Source: Zhongshania marina (lineage in GTDB: Bacteria; Pseudomonadota; Gammaproteobacteria; Pseudomonadales; Spongiibacteraceae). From it: a DNA stretch of 64,000 nucleotides. Position 1 is the first letter of the stretch; the number at the start of each line of letters is the position of its first letter. The stretch is taken from positions 124,001 to 188,000 of the forward strand of contig NZ_PQGG01000019.1 of NCBI RefSeq assembly GCF_002915595.1. The letters are read 5' to 3'. This document shows positions 18,887-27,034 of this stretch, one piece after another. The position numbers and the translations under genes were made by a program. A model generated the notes under the pieces. The model was not told the origin of the DNA. It saw only the letters and a program-made list of their open reading frames with translations, and ran no database searches.

Positions 18887-21847
18887 ATGACTCAAGCCGA
18901 CATCGCCGCGCAAAACATTGCCAACCCCACTGCATTTCCCAGCTTTGAATTACTTAGCAACGAAGACGTACCCGCTCTCGGGGTGAGCATCGCGGAATAC
19001 CGTCACAGCAAAACCGGCGCCAGCCACTACCATATTGCGAGCGATAATCCAGAGAATGTTTTTTTAGTCGCGCTGAGGACGGTGCCCAAAGACTCGACCG
19101 GTGTCGCCCACATTCTAGAACACACCGCACTGTGCGGCAGCGAAAAATACCCCGTTCGCGACCCGTTTTTTATGATGATTCGGCGCTCTTTAAATAGTTT
19201 TATGAACGCATTTACCAGTTCAGACTGGACCGCCTACCCTTTCGCCAGTAGCAATCGCAAAGATTTTGAAAACCTGCTGCAAGTCTATTTAGATGCAGTA
19301 TTTTTCTCACGCCTGCACCCGCTGGACTTTGCGCAAGAGGGACATCGCCTAGAATTTAAAAATCCCAAAGATCCCAATTCAGAATTGGAATTTAAAGGTG
19401 TTGTATTTAATGAAATGAAAGGCGCCATGAGTTCGGTGCCAAGCCAACTCTGGCAAACCCTGTGCAAATACTTATTCCCGAGCACAACCTACCATTACAA
19501 TAGCGGTGGCGACCCTGAAGCGATTCCCGACCTAAGCTACGAACAATTACAGTCGTTCTATCAAAGCCATTACCACCCAAGTAATGCTATTTTCATGACC
19601 TTTGGCGATATACCCGCCGCAGAGCATCAAGCGCGTTTTGAAGACTTAGCCTTAAATCGCTTTGAGGCGCTAAACACCCATATCGCCGTTGGCGACGAAA
19701 AGCGCTACCACGCACCTCTGCGGGTACAAGAAAGCTACCCGCTGCCACCCTCTGAAGACACTGCCGACAAAACCCACGTTGTTGTAGCCTGGCTAATGGG
19801 CAAAAGCACTGAACTCGAAACCCAATTAGAAGCACAACTCCTCGCTGGCGTGCTTCTCGACAATAGCGCCAGCCCGCTCTTGCACGCACTGGAAACAAGC
19901 TCACTGGGCAGCGCACCGTCGCCCATGTGCGGGCTTGAAGATTCCATGCGTGAAATGGTTTTTGCCTGCGGCGTAGAGGGCAGCAATGTCAGCAGTGCCG
20001 ATGAGGTTGAAAAGCTCATACTCGACACCCTCAAAAACGTGGTCGAAAATGGCATTCCAAAAGAAGACGTCGATGCGGTATTGCATCAGCTCGAACTGCG
20101 CCAACGTGAGATTGGCGGTGACGGCTACCCTTACGGTCTGCAATTAATTTTGACGGCGCTTGGCAGTGCCACCCATCGTGGCAAACCAATTGAGCTACTG
20201 AATTTAGACCCTGCGCTGCAGGCAATCAGAGCAAAAACAGCCAGCCCAGACTACATTAAACAGCTTGCTCAAAACCTGCTGGACAATCCACACCGTGTCA
20301 CTTTGGTCATGAGTCCAGACCAGCAAATTCAAGCCCGCGCCGAGCAAGCCGAAAAAGACCGTTTAAATGCGCTTAAAATCACACTTAGTGATGAACAAAA
20401 ACAACAGATTATAGAACAGGCTGCGGCCTTGGCGGAGCGCCAAACTATGGAGGAAGATGAATCTATTCTTCCCAAAGTCACACTCCAAGATGTCCCATTG
20501 GACACCCCTGCCCTGCAGTTTGACACTGCCCAGTTTGGCAATCTGCCCTACACCCAATATGGCCGTGGCACCAATGGCTTGGTATATCAGCAACTTCTGA
20601 TTAGTCTTCCTGAACTCACGGAGCACGAGCTGTCTCTGCTTTCAATTTACACCTTGGTTGCCACCGAACTAGGCCTTGGCGAACAGAGCTATCTGCAAGT
20701 ACAAGCCCGCCAAGCTCAGGTTTGCGGCGGTATTAGCGCCTATACCACCATGCGTGGCGGTATCAACGACGAACAAGAAACCCAAGCCTATTTGGTGCTG
20801 TCATCCAAGGCGCTGCTAAGAAACGCAAAAGAGCAAGCCAAGTTGATGCGAGACACCTTCGAACAACTACGCTTTGACGAGTTCGAGCGCCTAAAGGAGC
20901 TTATCGCCCAATTGAAGGGCCGCAGAGAGTCCGCAATCACCGGCAATGGTCACGGCCTCGCCATGAGCGCTGCCAGTGCGGGCATGAGCCCAATCGCCAA
21001 GGTGAACGAGGACCTAGGCGGCTTGAGTGGGATTAGAATGCTCAAGCAACTCTCTACGCGTATCGAGAACAAAGAATCACTCGCTGGTCTTGCCGGTGAG
21101 CTGGCAGCAATCCATCAAAAAATGCTGGCGAGCAGCAAAGAATTGCTCATTATTGCTGAAGACGACCAATTACAAAGTTTATGCAGCGACCTTGCGCCAA
21201 TTTGGCAGGATTTTAATAGCGATCCCCTCAGCAGGTTTGGGCTGCCCAAGCTACGCGAGGTAAATAAGGAGTTTTGGCTAGCCAACTCGCAAGTTAATTT
21301 TTGCGCAAAAGCCTATCCAACCGTTCCCTCCGGCCACCCAGACGCACCGGTACTCACGGTATTAGCAGTCTATTTACGCAATGGTTATTTACACCGTGCC
21401 ATCCGCGAACAAGGCGGCGCCTACGGCGGCGGCGCATCCCAAGACTCAAACATCGCGGCGTTCCGCTTCTACTCTTACCGCGATCCGCGTTTACAAGAAA
21501 CACTTGAGGATTTCGACAAATCCATCGCGTGGATGCTCAATACTGCGGTGTCTGCCCAGGGTTTAGAGGAGGCAATTTTAGGTGTTGTCGGCAGTATCGA
21601 TAAACCGGGCTCCCCAGCGGGCGAAGCCAAGCAGGACTATCACAGCAATATATTTGGTCGCACAATCGCAGAGCGCCGCCTCTTCCGTCAGCGTGTACTG
21701 GCAGTCTCAGCGGAAGATTTAGTTCGCGTCTGTGAACGCTACTTTAGTAATACCGAAGCGAGTATTGCCATTGTCAGTAATGAAACCAAGGCCGAGGCGC
21801 TAAGTGGGTGGATTGCGCAACAGGGTCTTTCAATACAGCGCTTATAA
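18887..21847 (+). CDS. M16C zinc metalloprotease, presequence-protease (PreP/Cym1)-like
   Basis: A 986-residue pitrilysin-family protease. The inverted zinc motif HILEH (Gly-Val-Ala-His-Ile-Leu-Glu-His, near residue 83) is followed by SLNSFMNAFTSSDWTAYPFAS and FKGVVFNEMKGAMS, where the distal zinc-ligand Glu lies. The length and four-domain layout match the PreP group, which degrades short unfolded peptides. ATG 18887 (MTQADIAAQN) is preferred over a GTG 66 nt upstream; a GGA lies 7 nt before it. No signal peptide is visible, so it is probably cytoplasmic. A strong terminator follows. Confidence 0.9.
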   Translation: MTQADIAAQNIANPTAFPSFELLSNEDVPALGVSIAEYRHSKTGASHYHIASDNPENVFLVALRTVPKDSTGVAHILEHTALCGSEKYPVRDPFFMMIRRSLNSFMNAFTSSDWTAYPFASSNRKDFENLLQVYLDAVFFSRLHPLDFAQEGHRLEFKNPKDPNSELEFKGVVFNEMKGAMSSVPSQLWQTLCKYLFPSTTYHYNSGGDPEAIPDLSYEQLQSFYQSHYHPSNAIFMTFGDIPAAEHQARFEDLALNRFEALNTHIAVGDEKRYHAPLRVQESYPLPPSEDTADKTHVVVAWLMGKSTELETQLEAQLLAGVLLDNSASPLLHALETSSLGSAPSPMCGLEDSMREMVFACGVEGSNVSSADEVEKLILDTLKNVVENGIPKEDVDAVLHQLELRQREIGGDGYPYGLQLILTALGSATHRGKPIELLNLDPALQAIRAKTASPDYIKQLAQNLLDNPHRVTLVMSPDQQIQARAEQAEKDRLNALKITLSDEQKQQIIEQAAALAERQTMEEDESILPKVTLQDVPLDTPALQFDTAQFGNLPYTQYGRGTNGLVYQQLLISLPELTEHELSLLSIYTLVATELGLGEQSYLQVQARQAQVCGGISAYTTMRGGINDEQETQAYLVLSSKALLRNAKEQAKLMRDTFEQLRFDEFERLKELIAQLKGRRESAITGNGHGLAMSAASAGMSPIAKVNEDLGGLSGIRMLKQLSTRIENKESLAGLAGELAAIHQKMLASSKELLIIAEDDQLQSLCSDLAPIWQDFNSDPLSRFGLPKLREVNKEFWLANSQVNFCAKAYPTVPSGHPDAPVLTVLAVYLRNGYLHRAIREQGGAYGGGASQDSNIAAFRFYSYRDPRLQETLEDFDKSIAWMLNTAVSAQGLEEAILGVVGSIDKPGSPAGEAKQDYHSNIFGRTIAERRLFRQRVLAVSAEDLVRVCERYFSNTEASIAIVSNETKAEALSGWIAQQGLSIQRL

Positions 21848-21864
21848 ACTTTATTGCAAGCAAT

Positions 21865-21901
21865 AAAAAAGGGTAGCCCATATTTGAGCTACCCTTTTTT
21901 G
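21865..21901. terminator. Bidirectional intrinsic terminator
   Basis: A hairpin with GGGTAGC/GCTACCC arms around a 10-nt loop, with six A before and a run of T after. It sits between the convergent M16 protease gene and the Spy-like gene and should work for both strands. Confidence 0.88.
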
Positions 21902-21915
21902 TTAATAGATATTCC

Positions 21916-22347
21916 TTATTTGCCGTTCATAATCGCCGCGGCTTCAAGGGCTTCTGCACGCATTTTGTTATAAGCCTGCTTTTGCCCCTTATCCAAAAGC
22001 GCGTAGAAACCCCGCTGAGTATTCAACAACGCCGCGGTATGCTCTGAGGACAAACGTCCCGCCTCCCGGCTTAAACGCTTCACATCGGCATCGCCGAGCC
22101 GCGCTAGATTCACGCGTCGGATGCTTTCTTGCGCAGCAATAAGACCATCACGAATTACCGCCGCTTCTTTAGCGTAATTTTCCAACAATGCCTTTATTTT
22201 CAATTGCTGGTCATTTGTTAACTTCAGTTGCTCTGTTAAGGTCTCTAAGCGCGCACCACCAAAAGCGGCATCTTGCGCATAGACAGGCGCGCTAGCAAAA
22301 CCGGCCAATGCCGCCGTCAACAAAACAATAGAACTAAATTTCTTCAT
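21916..22347 (-). CDS. Spy/CpxP-like periplasmic LTXXQ-type protein
   Basis: A 143-residue exported helical protein. The start MKKFSSIVLLT (ATG at 22347) has a good GGGGAAG site just upstream, and a signal peptide runs to AQDA near residue 25. The mature part is rich in long helices with LTNDQQLKIKALLENYAKEA and ALLDKGQKQAYNKMR, two LTxxQ-like segments typical of Spy/CpxP chaperones that respond to envelope stress. Function is assigned by this pattern only. A longer in-frame ORF start upstream has no support. Confidence 0.7.
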   Translation of the reverse strand: MKKFSSIVLLTAALAGFASAPVYAQDAAFGGARLETLTEQLKLTNDQQLKIKALLENYAKEAAVIRDGLIAAQESIRRVNLARLGDADVKRLSREAGRLSSEHTAALLNTQRGFYALLDKGQKQAYNKMRAEALEAAAIMNGK

Positions 22348-22600
22348 AACTTCCCCACAAACAGTTGTACTGAGACGAGGCCTCTGTTTAAGGTCGCAAA
22401 CGACACCAAACCGAGGCGAAAAACTGTACAAAAACGCAGTTTACAGTAGTAAATGCGCATTTTAAGCAAATTTTTAACGCTTGTTGGCAAATGCAGCAAT
22501 GCTGCCTAAGCCTCGAACCATAGTAATCGGAAAAAGTGACTGATGGACAGGGTAGAAAATACCTATAAAAATAACGGAAGCGATCTTAAATCAATAATAG
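22348..22600. other. Intergenic region left of the IS element
   Basis: Holds the upstream region of the Spy-like gene and then AT-rich non-coding DNA up to the IS target duplication. Joining the two sides of the IS without one duplication copy does not restore any ORF I can see, so the insertion appears neutral. Confidence 0.5.
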
Positions 22601-22609
22601 AGTCGGCTT
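22601..22609 (+). repeat. Target-site duplication, left copy
   Basis: AGTCGGCTT directly precedes the left terminal repeat and is repeated exactly after the right one (23883-23891). A 9-bp duplication fits IS4-family transposition. Confidence 0.92.
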
Positions 22610-22638
22610 CATTGCTGTCCCATAAATCAGACATAAAA

Positions 22639-22712
22639 AAGGCTTGAACCTCAACAAGTTGCTACAATGGATGTGCGACCAAACACTGTAAAAACAGGGA
22701 GATCCAAGCCTT
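22639..22712 (+). promoter_or_regulatory. Inverted repeat enclosing the transposase leader and start codon
   Basis: AAGGCTTG (22639-22646) pairs perfectly with CAAGCCTT (22705-22712), and the second arm covers the first two bases of the TTG start. In a read-through transcript this stem could hide the start, a known way for insertion sequences to limit transposase made from outside promoters. Function here is inference. Confidence 0.4.
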
Positions 22713-23862
22713 GGCACATCATAACACGGTATTTTCTCAATTGCTGAAACTGGTATCGAGACATGAATTTGAAACCCTCGCTAAACAGCACCACGAGGGG
22801 CAAAAACTGCGCAAAATGTCGCGCTGGTCTCAGTTCGTTGCGCTGAGCCTGGCACAACTTTCTGGCCGATCCAGCTTGCGCGATATCGTCAGTAACCTGT
22901 CTGCTCAAGCAGCCCGGCTTTACCACCTCGGCGCCGGCAATGTGACGAGAAGCACCCTTTCCCGCGTCAACGAAAGTCAGCCCTATACGCTTTACGAAGC
23001 GCTGTTTCATAAGCTGCTTTCCCGCTGCCACGGCGTCGCACCAAAGCATGGATTTCGTTTCGGGAATAAGCTGTATTCCCTCGACTCCACCACTATTGAC
23101 CTTTGCCTTTCCGTGTTTCCCTGGGCAAAATTCCGCCGCGCCAAAGGGGCGGTAAAAGTGCATGTGGGCCTCGATCATGATGGACTGCTTCCCAGCTTCG
23201 TCAGTATTACCGATGGTAAAAAGCACGATGTCACTATCGGTCGCGTTCTTGAATTCCCTGCGGATAGCATTGTGGTCATGGATCGCGCCTACACTGATTA
23301 TTCATGGTTTAACGCCCTGAATGATAAAGGAATTTTCTTTGTCATCCGGCAAAAACGTAATGCCACGTACCGTATTGTTGAACGCCGCGATGCCATCAAA
23401 TCCAAAGGCCTGACCTGCGATCAGACAATTCTCATCACCGGCGCCAATGCAAAGTCTTGCCCTGGTCCTTTGCGCCGGATCGGCTTCCGTGACCCTGAAA
23501 CCGGCAAGCACTATGTGTTTCTGACCAATAATTTCCATCTTGCCGCCAAGACGATTGCCGATATCTATAAGTCCCGCTGGCAAATCGAATTGTTCTTCAA
23601 ATGCATCAAGCAAAACCTGAAAATCAAATCCTTTGTTGGCACATCCAAAAACGCGGTCATGACCCAGATTTGGATCGCCATGTGTGCCTATCTGCTGCTG
23701 GCCTGGATTAAGTTCAGCAGCCAAATTGATCGCAGCCTGCAGCAAATGATTCGCCTTCTTCAGCTCAATTTATTTGAGCGCAGAGAGTTGCTGCCTTTGC
23801 TGAGAGGCGATCCGCCAGAGCAGATGAACAACGTCAATCATCCGCAGCTCTGCTTGCTATGA
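22711..23862 (+). CDS. IS4-family transposase
   Basis: A 383-residue DDE transposase. The three acidic residues lie in LDSTTIDLC (about 125), VVMDRAYTDY (about 193) and the YREK box YKSRWQIELFFKCIK (about 287). The box spacing Y-x2-R-x3-E-x6-K is exact for the IS4 family. The start is TTG at 22711 with AGGGAG about 9 nt upstream. The stop lies just inside the right terminal repeat. There is no frameshift or internal stop, so the enzyme looks intact. Confidence 0.94.
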   Translation: MAHHNTVFSQLLKLVSRHEFETLAKQHHEGQKLRKMSRWSQFVALSLAQLSGRSSLRDIVSNLSAQAARLYHLGAGNVTRSTLSRVNESQPYTLYEALFHKLLSRCHGVAPKHGFRFGNKLYSLDSTTIDLCLSVFPWAKFRRAKGAVKVHVGLDHDGLLPSFVSITDGKKHDVTIGRVLEFPADSIVVMDRAYTDYSWFNALNDKGIFFVIRQKRNATYRIVERRDAIKSKGLTCDQTILITGANAKSCPGPLRRIGFRDPETGKHYVFLTNNFHLAAKTIADIYKSRWQIELFFKCIKQNLKIKSFVGTSKNAVMTQIWIAMCAYLLLAWIKFSSQIDRSLQQMIRLLQLNLFERRELLPLLRGDPPEQMNNVNHPQLCLL

Positions 23863-23882
23863 ATATTTGTGGGACAGCAATG

Positions 23883-23891
23883 AGTCGGCTT
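23883..23891 (+). repeat. Target-site duplication, right copy
   Basis: AGTCGGCTT directly follows the right terminal repeat and matches the copy at 22601-22609 exactly. Confidence 0.92.
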
Positions 23892-23902
23892 TTAACATCA
23901 CC

Positions 23903-24343
23903 TCAAAACAAATCTTTAATCTGATCGAAGGTAAAGCCCTTGTATTGCATAAAACGCATACATTTCGCGCGCGCTTTTTGATCGCTTAAATCTACTCCGC
24001 TGAACTTCTTGTCAAATACCTGTCTAGCCGCCTCTCCCCAATCAACGCCCTGCTCAGAAAACACCTCAGCAACTAATGCCTCATCAATCCCGCGCTGCCG
24101 TAATTCAGCTCGAATATAGTTAGGGCCATACCCGGCATTCACCCTTAAACGAAAAAAAGAATCCGCAAAGCGGGCATCAGATTGCAAGCCATCTTTTGTA
24201 AGCCCATCTAGCACTTGCTCAATTTCTGCACTATCAGGAAAGCGCTCAAACAATTTTTGCTTCAATTCTTTGTGTGAGTACTCCCGCCTTGCAAGAAAAT
24301 CCATCGCTTTTAAGCGAATATTTTTTATCGGGCTTTCAGCCAA
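23903..24343 (-). CDS. recX: Recombination regulator RecX
   Basis: RecX binds RecA filaments and limits their activity. The start is best placed at TTG 24343: GGAG (24350-24353) lies 6 nt upstream and gives 146 residues beginning MAESPIKNIRLKAMDFLARRE, the usual family length. A longer frame to ATG 24433 adds about 30 residues that do not look like RecX. Motifs include REYSHKELKQKL, FADSFFRLRVNAGYGPNYIRAELRQRGI and the C-terminal MRFMQYKGFTFDQI. It normally follows recA; here recA is more than 11 kb away with its own terminator, so recX needs a separate promoter. Confidence 0.9.
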   Translation of the reverse strand: MAESPIKNIRLKAMDFLARREYSHKELKQKLFERFPDSAEIEQVLDGLTKDGLQSDARFADSFFRLRVNAGYGPNYIRAELRQRGIDEALVAEVFSEQGVDWGEAARQVFDKKFSGVDLSDQKARAKCMRFMQYKGFTFDQIKDLF

Positions 24344-24518
24344 AACGTGCTCCAAATCACAAAAAAGTCCAATTTCCGCACAAAACCTACGTTTTCCCTT
24401 AAGCCAGCTTCGGCAACTACTTATTTCTTTCAATGTGTGTAAAGACCAAAGTAAGCACCAAGGCCGAGAGGGAAACCTGCGATGTTCGACCTACTACTTT
24501 AATCACGGAGAATGAATC
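24344..24518. other. Divergent spacer between recX and flp
   Basis: These 175 nt must hold the promoters of recX (minus) and the flp pilin (plus). I see no clear -35/-10 pair, RpoN site, tRNA end or direct repeat that would mark an island border. The sequence encoding the non-homologous recX extension lies here. Confidence 0.4.
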
Positions 24519-24743
24519 ATGTTAAACAAAATTATGAGCAAACTAAACAACTTCAAAAATGACGAGAGCGGCGCTAGCGCAATTGAGTATGCGGTTATGG
24601 CGGCTGTTCTGGTTGTTGTAATACTTGCAGCTATCTACATATTAGGCACGGGCACCACTGACGGAAGCGGGACTGCCGGTCTTAAAGGCTCGTTCGATAA
24701 CATTACCGATAAAATTGATGCAATAAACCCCGCGGCAGAATAA
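24519..24743 (+). CDS. flp: Flp-type (type IVb) major pilin
   Basis: A 74-residue prepilin. The 18-residue leader ends DESG and the mature pilin begins ASAIEYAVMAAVLVVVILAAI, with the Glu and Tyr at positions 5 and 6 typical of Flp pilins. The mature subunit is about 56 residues: one hydrophobic helix and a short Gly/Thr/Asp-rich tail. A GGAG site lies 8 nt before the ATG. TadV, encoded next, should cleave it; the Tad machine then assembles it into adhesive pili. Confidence 0.92.
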   Translation: MLNKIMSKLNNFKNDESGASAIEYAVMAAVLVVVILAAIYILGTGTTDGSGTAGLKGSFDNITDKIDAINPAAE

Positions 24744-24752
24744 TTCTTAAGT

Positions 24753-25226
24753 ATGGTATCAATTACGACCATTATTCTATTAATGTTAATTGGGAACCTT
24801 GACTGGCAGCAACGTCGAATACCCAATAAATTAGTATTAATACTCGCAGGATGGGCGGCATTTAGTGCCGCCTTTTACTCAGATATATCCATTCAATATA
24901 TCATGATAAATATCGGCATTGGACTAGCGCTTACCCTACCCGGCTATCTAAAAGGGATCGTAGGCGGCGGCGATGTAAAATTAATGCTGGCAATCGCCCC
25001 GCTGTGGCCACCTTCACAATTACTGTGGGTATTTTCAATAGGCGTATTTGGCCTGCTGCTATTAATGCTATTCATCAACCTACTTTCAGAAACATTATTA
25101 ACAAACACTCTCAGTGATAACAGAGTTAATTTAACTAGCTGCACACTTAAACGTGGCGTACCGCTAGGAAGCGCAATAGCAATAGGCGCTCTATTTATGA
25201 GCATATACACGTATATACTTAGTTAG
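24753..25226 (+). CDS. tadV: Prepilin peptidase TadV/CpaA
   Basis: A 157-residue integral-membrane aspartic peptidase (A24 family, small form) that cleaves Flp and TadE/TadG-type prepilins. It has about four to five TM segments. The first catalytic Asp lies in GNLDWQQRRIPNKLV near residue 14, and the second in the GxGD-type motif VGGGDVKLMLAIA near residue 73. It starts 9 nt after the flp stop, so flp and tadV form one transcript. The ribosome site is weak. Confidence 0.9.
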   Translation: MVSITTIILLMLIGNLDWQQRRIPNKLVLILAGWAAFSAAFYSDISIQYIMINIGIGLALTLPGYLKGIVGGGDVKLMLAIAPLWPPSQLLWVFSIGVFGLLLLMLFINLLSETLLTNTLSDNRVNLTSCTLKRGVPLGSAIAIGALFMSIYTYILS

Positions 25227-25293
25227 CATATAAGGCACAATCAGCAAGAATAAACGGTCAATTTATTTGCGCACTATGCATGGAGCAAAAACG

Positions 25294-25755
25294 ATGCCAA
25301 ACACAACATTTTTTCGCTCAAATTCGCAGCGGCAAAAAGGCGTCGTCGCGATTGAATTTGTCATCATATTTCCCGTGTTATTTACTATATGCTACGCGGT
25401 AATCGCTTATGCACTCGCCTTTCTCGTAATCCAAAACATGACTTATGCAAGTGAAGAAATACTTCGTAAGGCCATCGGTTCCGAATATGCCGCTTGCACC
25501 GACATTGAGGAAGAAAAATTAAAATATGACTGTGAAATAAGTCAAACATATGCGGAGTTCGCAGCAGACCTTCTTCTCATATCCCCCTCTTCATACTACT
25601 CAAAGGACAATACTTTTTGCGACGCAGATCTCATATGCACTCTTGAAATACGGGCCACCCCGCTAACAGCCGTTTCAATTTTTGGATTTAAGCTGCTTGA
25701 CCTAAGTAATAACACGGAGAGTAAATTGGTTGGCAGAGCAAGCCTGCTCTTTTAG
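25294..25755 (+). CDS. tadE: TadE-like minor pseudopilin
   Basis: A 153-residue protein with a TadE-type prepilin start: RQKGVVAIEFVIIFPVLFTICY, with processing expected after the Gly and Glu near mature position 5. A single N-terminal TM and a periplasmic domain with four Cys follow. The ATG at 25294 has GGAG 8 nt upstream; earlier in-frame starts (25267 TTG, 25276 ATG) are less likely. TadE helps Flp pilus assembly. It lies 67 nt after tadV and ends the first tad gene group. Confidence 0.85.
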   Translation: MPNTTFFRSNSQRQKGVVAIEFVIIFPVLFTICYAVIAYALAFLVIQNMTYASEEILRKAIGSEYAACTDIEEEKLKYDCEISQTYAEFAADLLLISPSSYYSKDNTFCDADLICTLEIRATPLTAVSIFGFKLLDLSNNTESKLVGRASLLF

Positions 25756-26072
25756 CATAGGCCAGATAAAACCTTAAATCGCACCAACATACAAAATTAT
25801 TTACGCAAATATACATGCATTTTCATATACACAAGACATCAGGCTATAACCGGAATCAGCTAAAGCTATTAACCATAAAAATCTGTGATACCTCTCACAT
25901 TTTCACCCCGCAAAAGCACCTTTCTAATCTTCCTCACCATACATAAGCACACAACTCTTAACCCCTATACGTAACACCCACAATAGCAGCACTACGACAC
26001 AGTGCATAAGATCAACTCAAAGACAGCGGTAATAAATAAACCAGCAGTTTATTGACCTTTAGGGATACGACT
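25756..26072 (+). promoter_or_regulatory. 317-nt regulatory gap ahead of cpaB
   Basis: A non-coding AT-rich stretch between tadE and the long cpaB-tadG series. It contains a perfect CRP-type palindrome (25884-25899) and an AATAAA/TTTATT mini-hairpin near its right end. The gap size and the site suggest a second promoter for the assembly genes, separate from flp-tadV-tadE. No -10/-35 pair could be fixed. Confidence 0.55.
25884..25899. promoter_or_regulatory. CRP/Vfr-type binding site
   Basis: TGTGA (25884-25888), six bases, TCACA (25895-25899): both half-sites match the CRP consensus exactly. Flanks are A/T-rich on both sides, as in strong sites. It lies about 175 nt before the cpaB ATG. In Pseudomonas the homologue Vfr controls pili and surface behaviour. 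Confidence 0.7.
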
Positions 26073-26993
26073 ATGCAAGCAAGGACATTAAAAATTATCG
26101 CGGCACTGCTAATCATTAGCGCCGTATTCATGGGGATAATTGGCTACAAAATTAGCCAAGAAGACTCATCAAAAAGTCGCTCCGTTTCTCAAGCTCAAGC
26201 CAGCACAGCAGAGCAAAGCGATTTTGCCTATGCCCAAAAGCTATATATTGCCAACCGAGGCATGAATAAGGGCGAGATTATCCGTACCGAAGACGTACAA
26301 CTTATCCCCTACCCATTAATGGTTGATGGCAGCTTCACACAGGCGAGTGACATCATCAATAAAAAGCTTGAGTCTAAAGTGGCTGCTGGCGCCATATTGC
26401 GAGAAAGCGACTTTGAAAAGCAAAGCACATTAGCACCCCACATCACCCCTGGTTATCGGGCATTGGCCATCAAAGTGAATGAGACCTCGAGCGCCGGTGG
26501 CTTTTTACAAGCGGGTGACCGCGTAGATGTCATCTTCTCTACTAGAGCATCTAAAGCAACCTACAACAAAAGTATGTCACGCCGCCTACTTAAAAATGTT
26601 CGCTTGATAGCATTTGGTACCGATGTAGAAAGCAAGGACAAAAACATCGTCGTGACGGACAAGAAAGGTAAATCCACCTCTAAAAGCGAAAAAGGATCCG
26701 GAAAAAGCAGCCGCTCTGCCGTTCTTGAGATTGCGCTAGAGGATATCCCTTTACTTAGCTTAGCTGAAGAAAGTGGCGAGCTCCGCTTAGTCGCCTTGGG
26801 CGAAGCAGACATAGAGTCATATCTGGCAACAACCACAACAAATAACTCAGACCCAGCCAAAAACAAGCATATTAACGACGCGGATCGCACTGCATTTATT
26901 CGCGACGTTACCGGCTTAAAACCACCACCAGCACCAAAATCTGTTTATGTATACAGCGGTGACTCGGTCGAAACTATCACGGTACGTAACTAA
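26073..26993 (+). CDS. cpaB: Flp pilus assembly protein CpaB/RcpC
   Basis: A 306-residue periplasmic protein anchored by one N-terminal TM (about residues 8-24). It carries an SAF domain (RGMNKGEIIRTEDVQLIPYP, about 65-130) and the RcpC/CpaB stretch GYRALAIKVNETSSAGGFLQAGDRVDVIFS. It is thought to act with the secretin. A Ser/Lys-rich insert (KKGKSTSKSEKGSGKSSRS) interrupts the middle. ATG 26073 has AGGGA 7 nt upstream and is preferred over a TTG 21 nt earlier. Its stop overlaps an unused ATG ahead of cpaC. Confidence 0.9.
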   Translation: MQARTLKIIAALLIISAVFMGIIGYKISQEDSSKSRSVSQAQASTAEQSDFAYAQKLYIANRGMNKGEIIRTEDVQLIPYPLMVDGSFTQASDIINKKLESKVAAGAILRESDFEKQSTLAPHITPGYRALAIKVNETSSAGGFLQAGDRVDVIFSTRASKATYNKSMSRRLLKNVRLIAFGTDVESKDKNIVVTDKKGKSTSKSEKGSGKSSRSAVLEIALEDIPLLSLAEESGELRLVALGEADIESYLATTTTNNSDPAKNKHINDADRTAFIRDVTGLKPPPAPKSVYVYSGDSVETITVRN

Positions 26994-27034
26994 TGAACGC
27001 GAGCAAACTACCAAGCCAACAAGGAGTATCCACA

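Larger units (their letters stand above)
22610..23882 (+). mobile_element. Complete IS4-family insertion sequence, 1273 bp
   Basis: It is bounded by 18-bp terminal inverted repeats (22610-22627 and 23865-23882) that match at 17 of 18 positions and begin CATTGCTGTCCCA. A 9-bp direct repeat flanks it. One intact transposase fills the interior. Intact ends, ORF and duplication suggest a recent and possibly still active insertion. It lies between the Spy-like gene and recX and breaks no gene. Confidence 0.95.

Noticed and set aside
22601-23891. IS element as a gene disruption
   Set aside because: Removing the element and one duplication copy restores no ORF; it lies between genes.
24344-24518. 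Attachment site or tRNA-linked integration point for the tad island
   Set aside because: No tRNA, integrase gene or matching direct repeats at the two borders were found.
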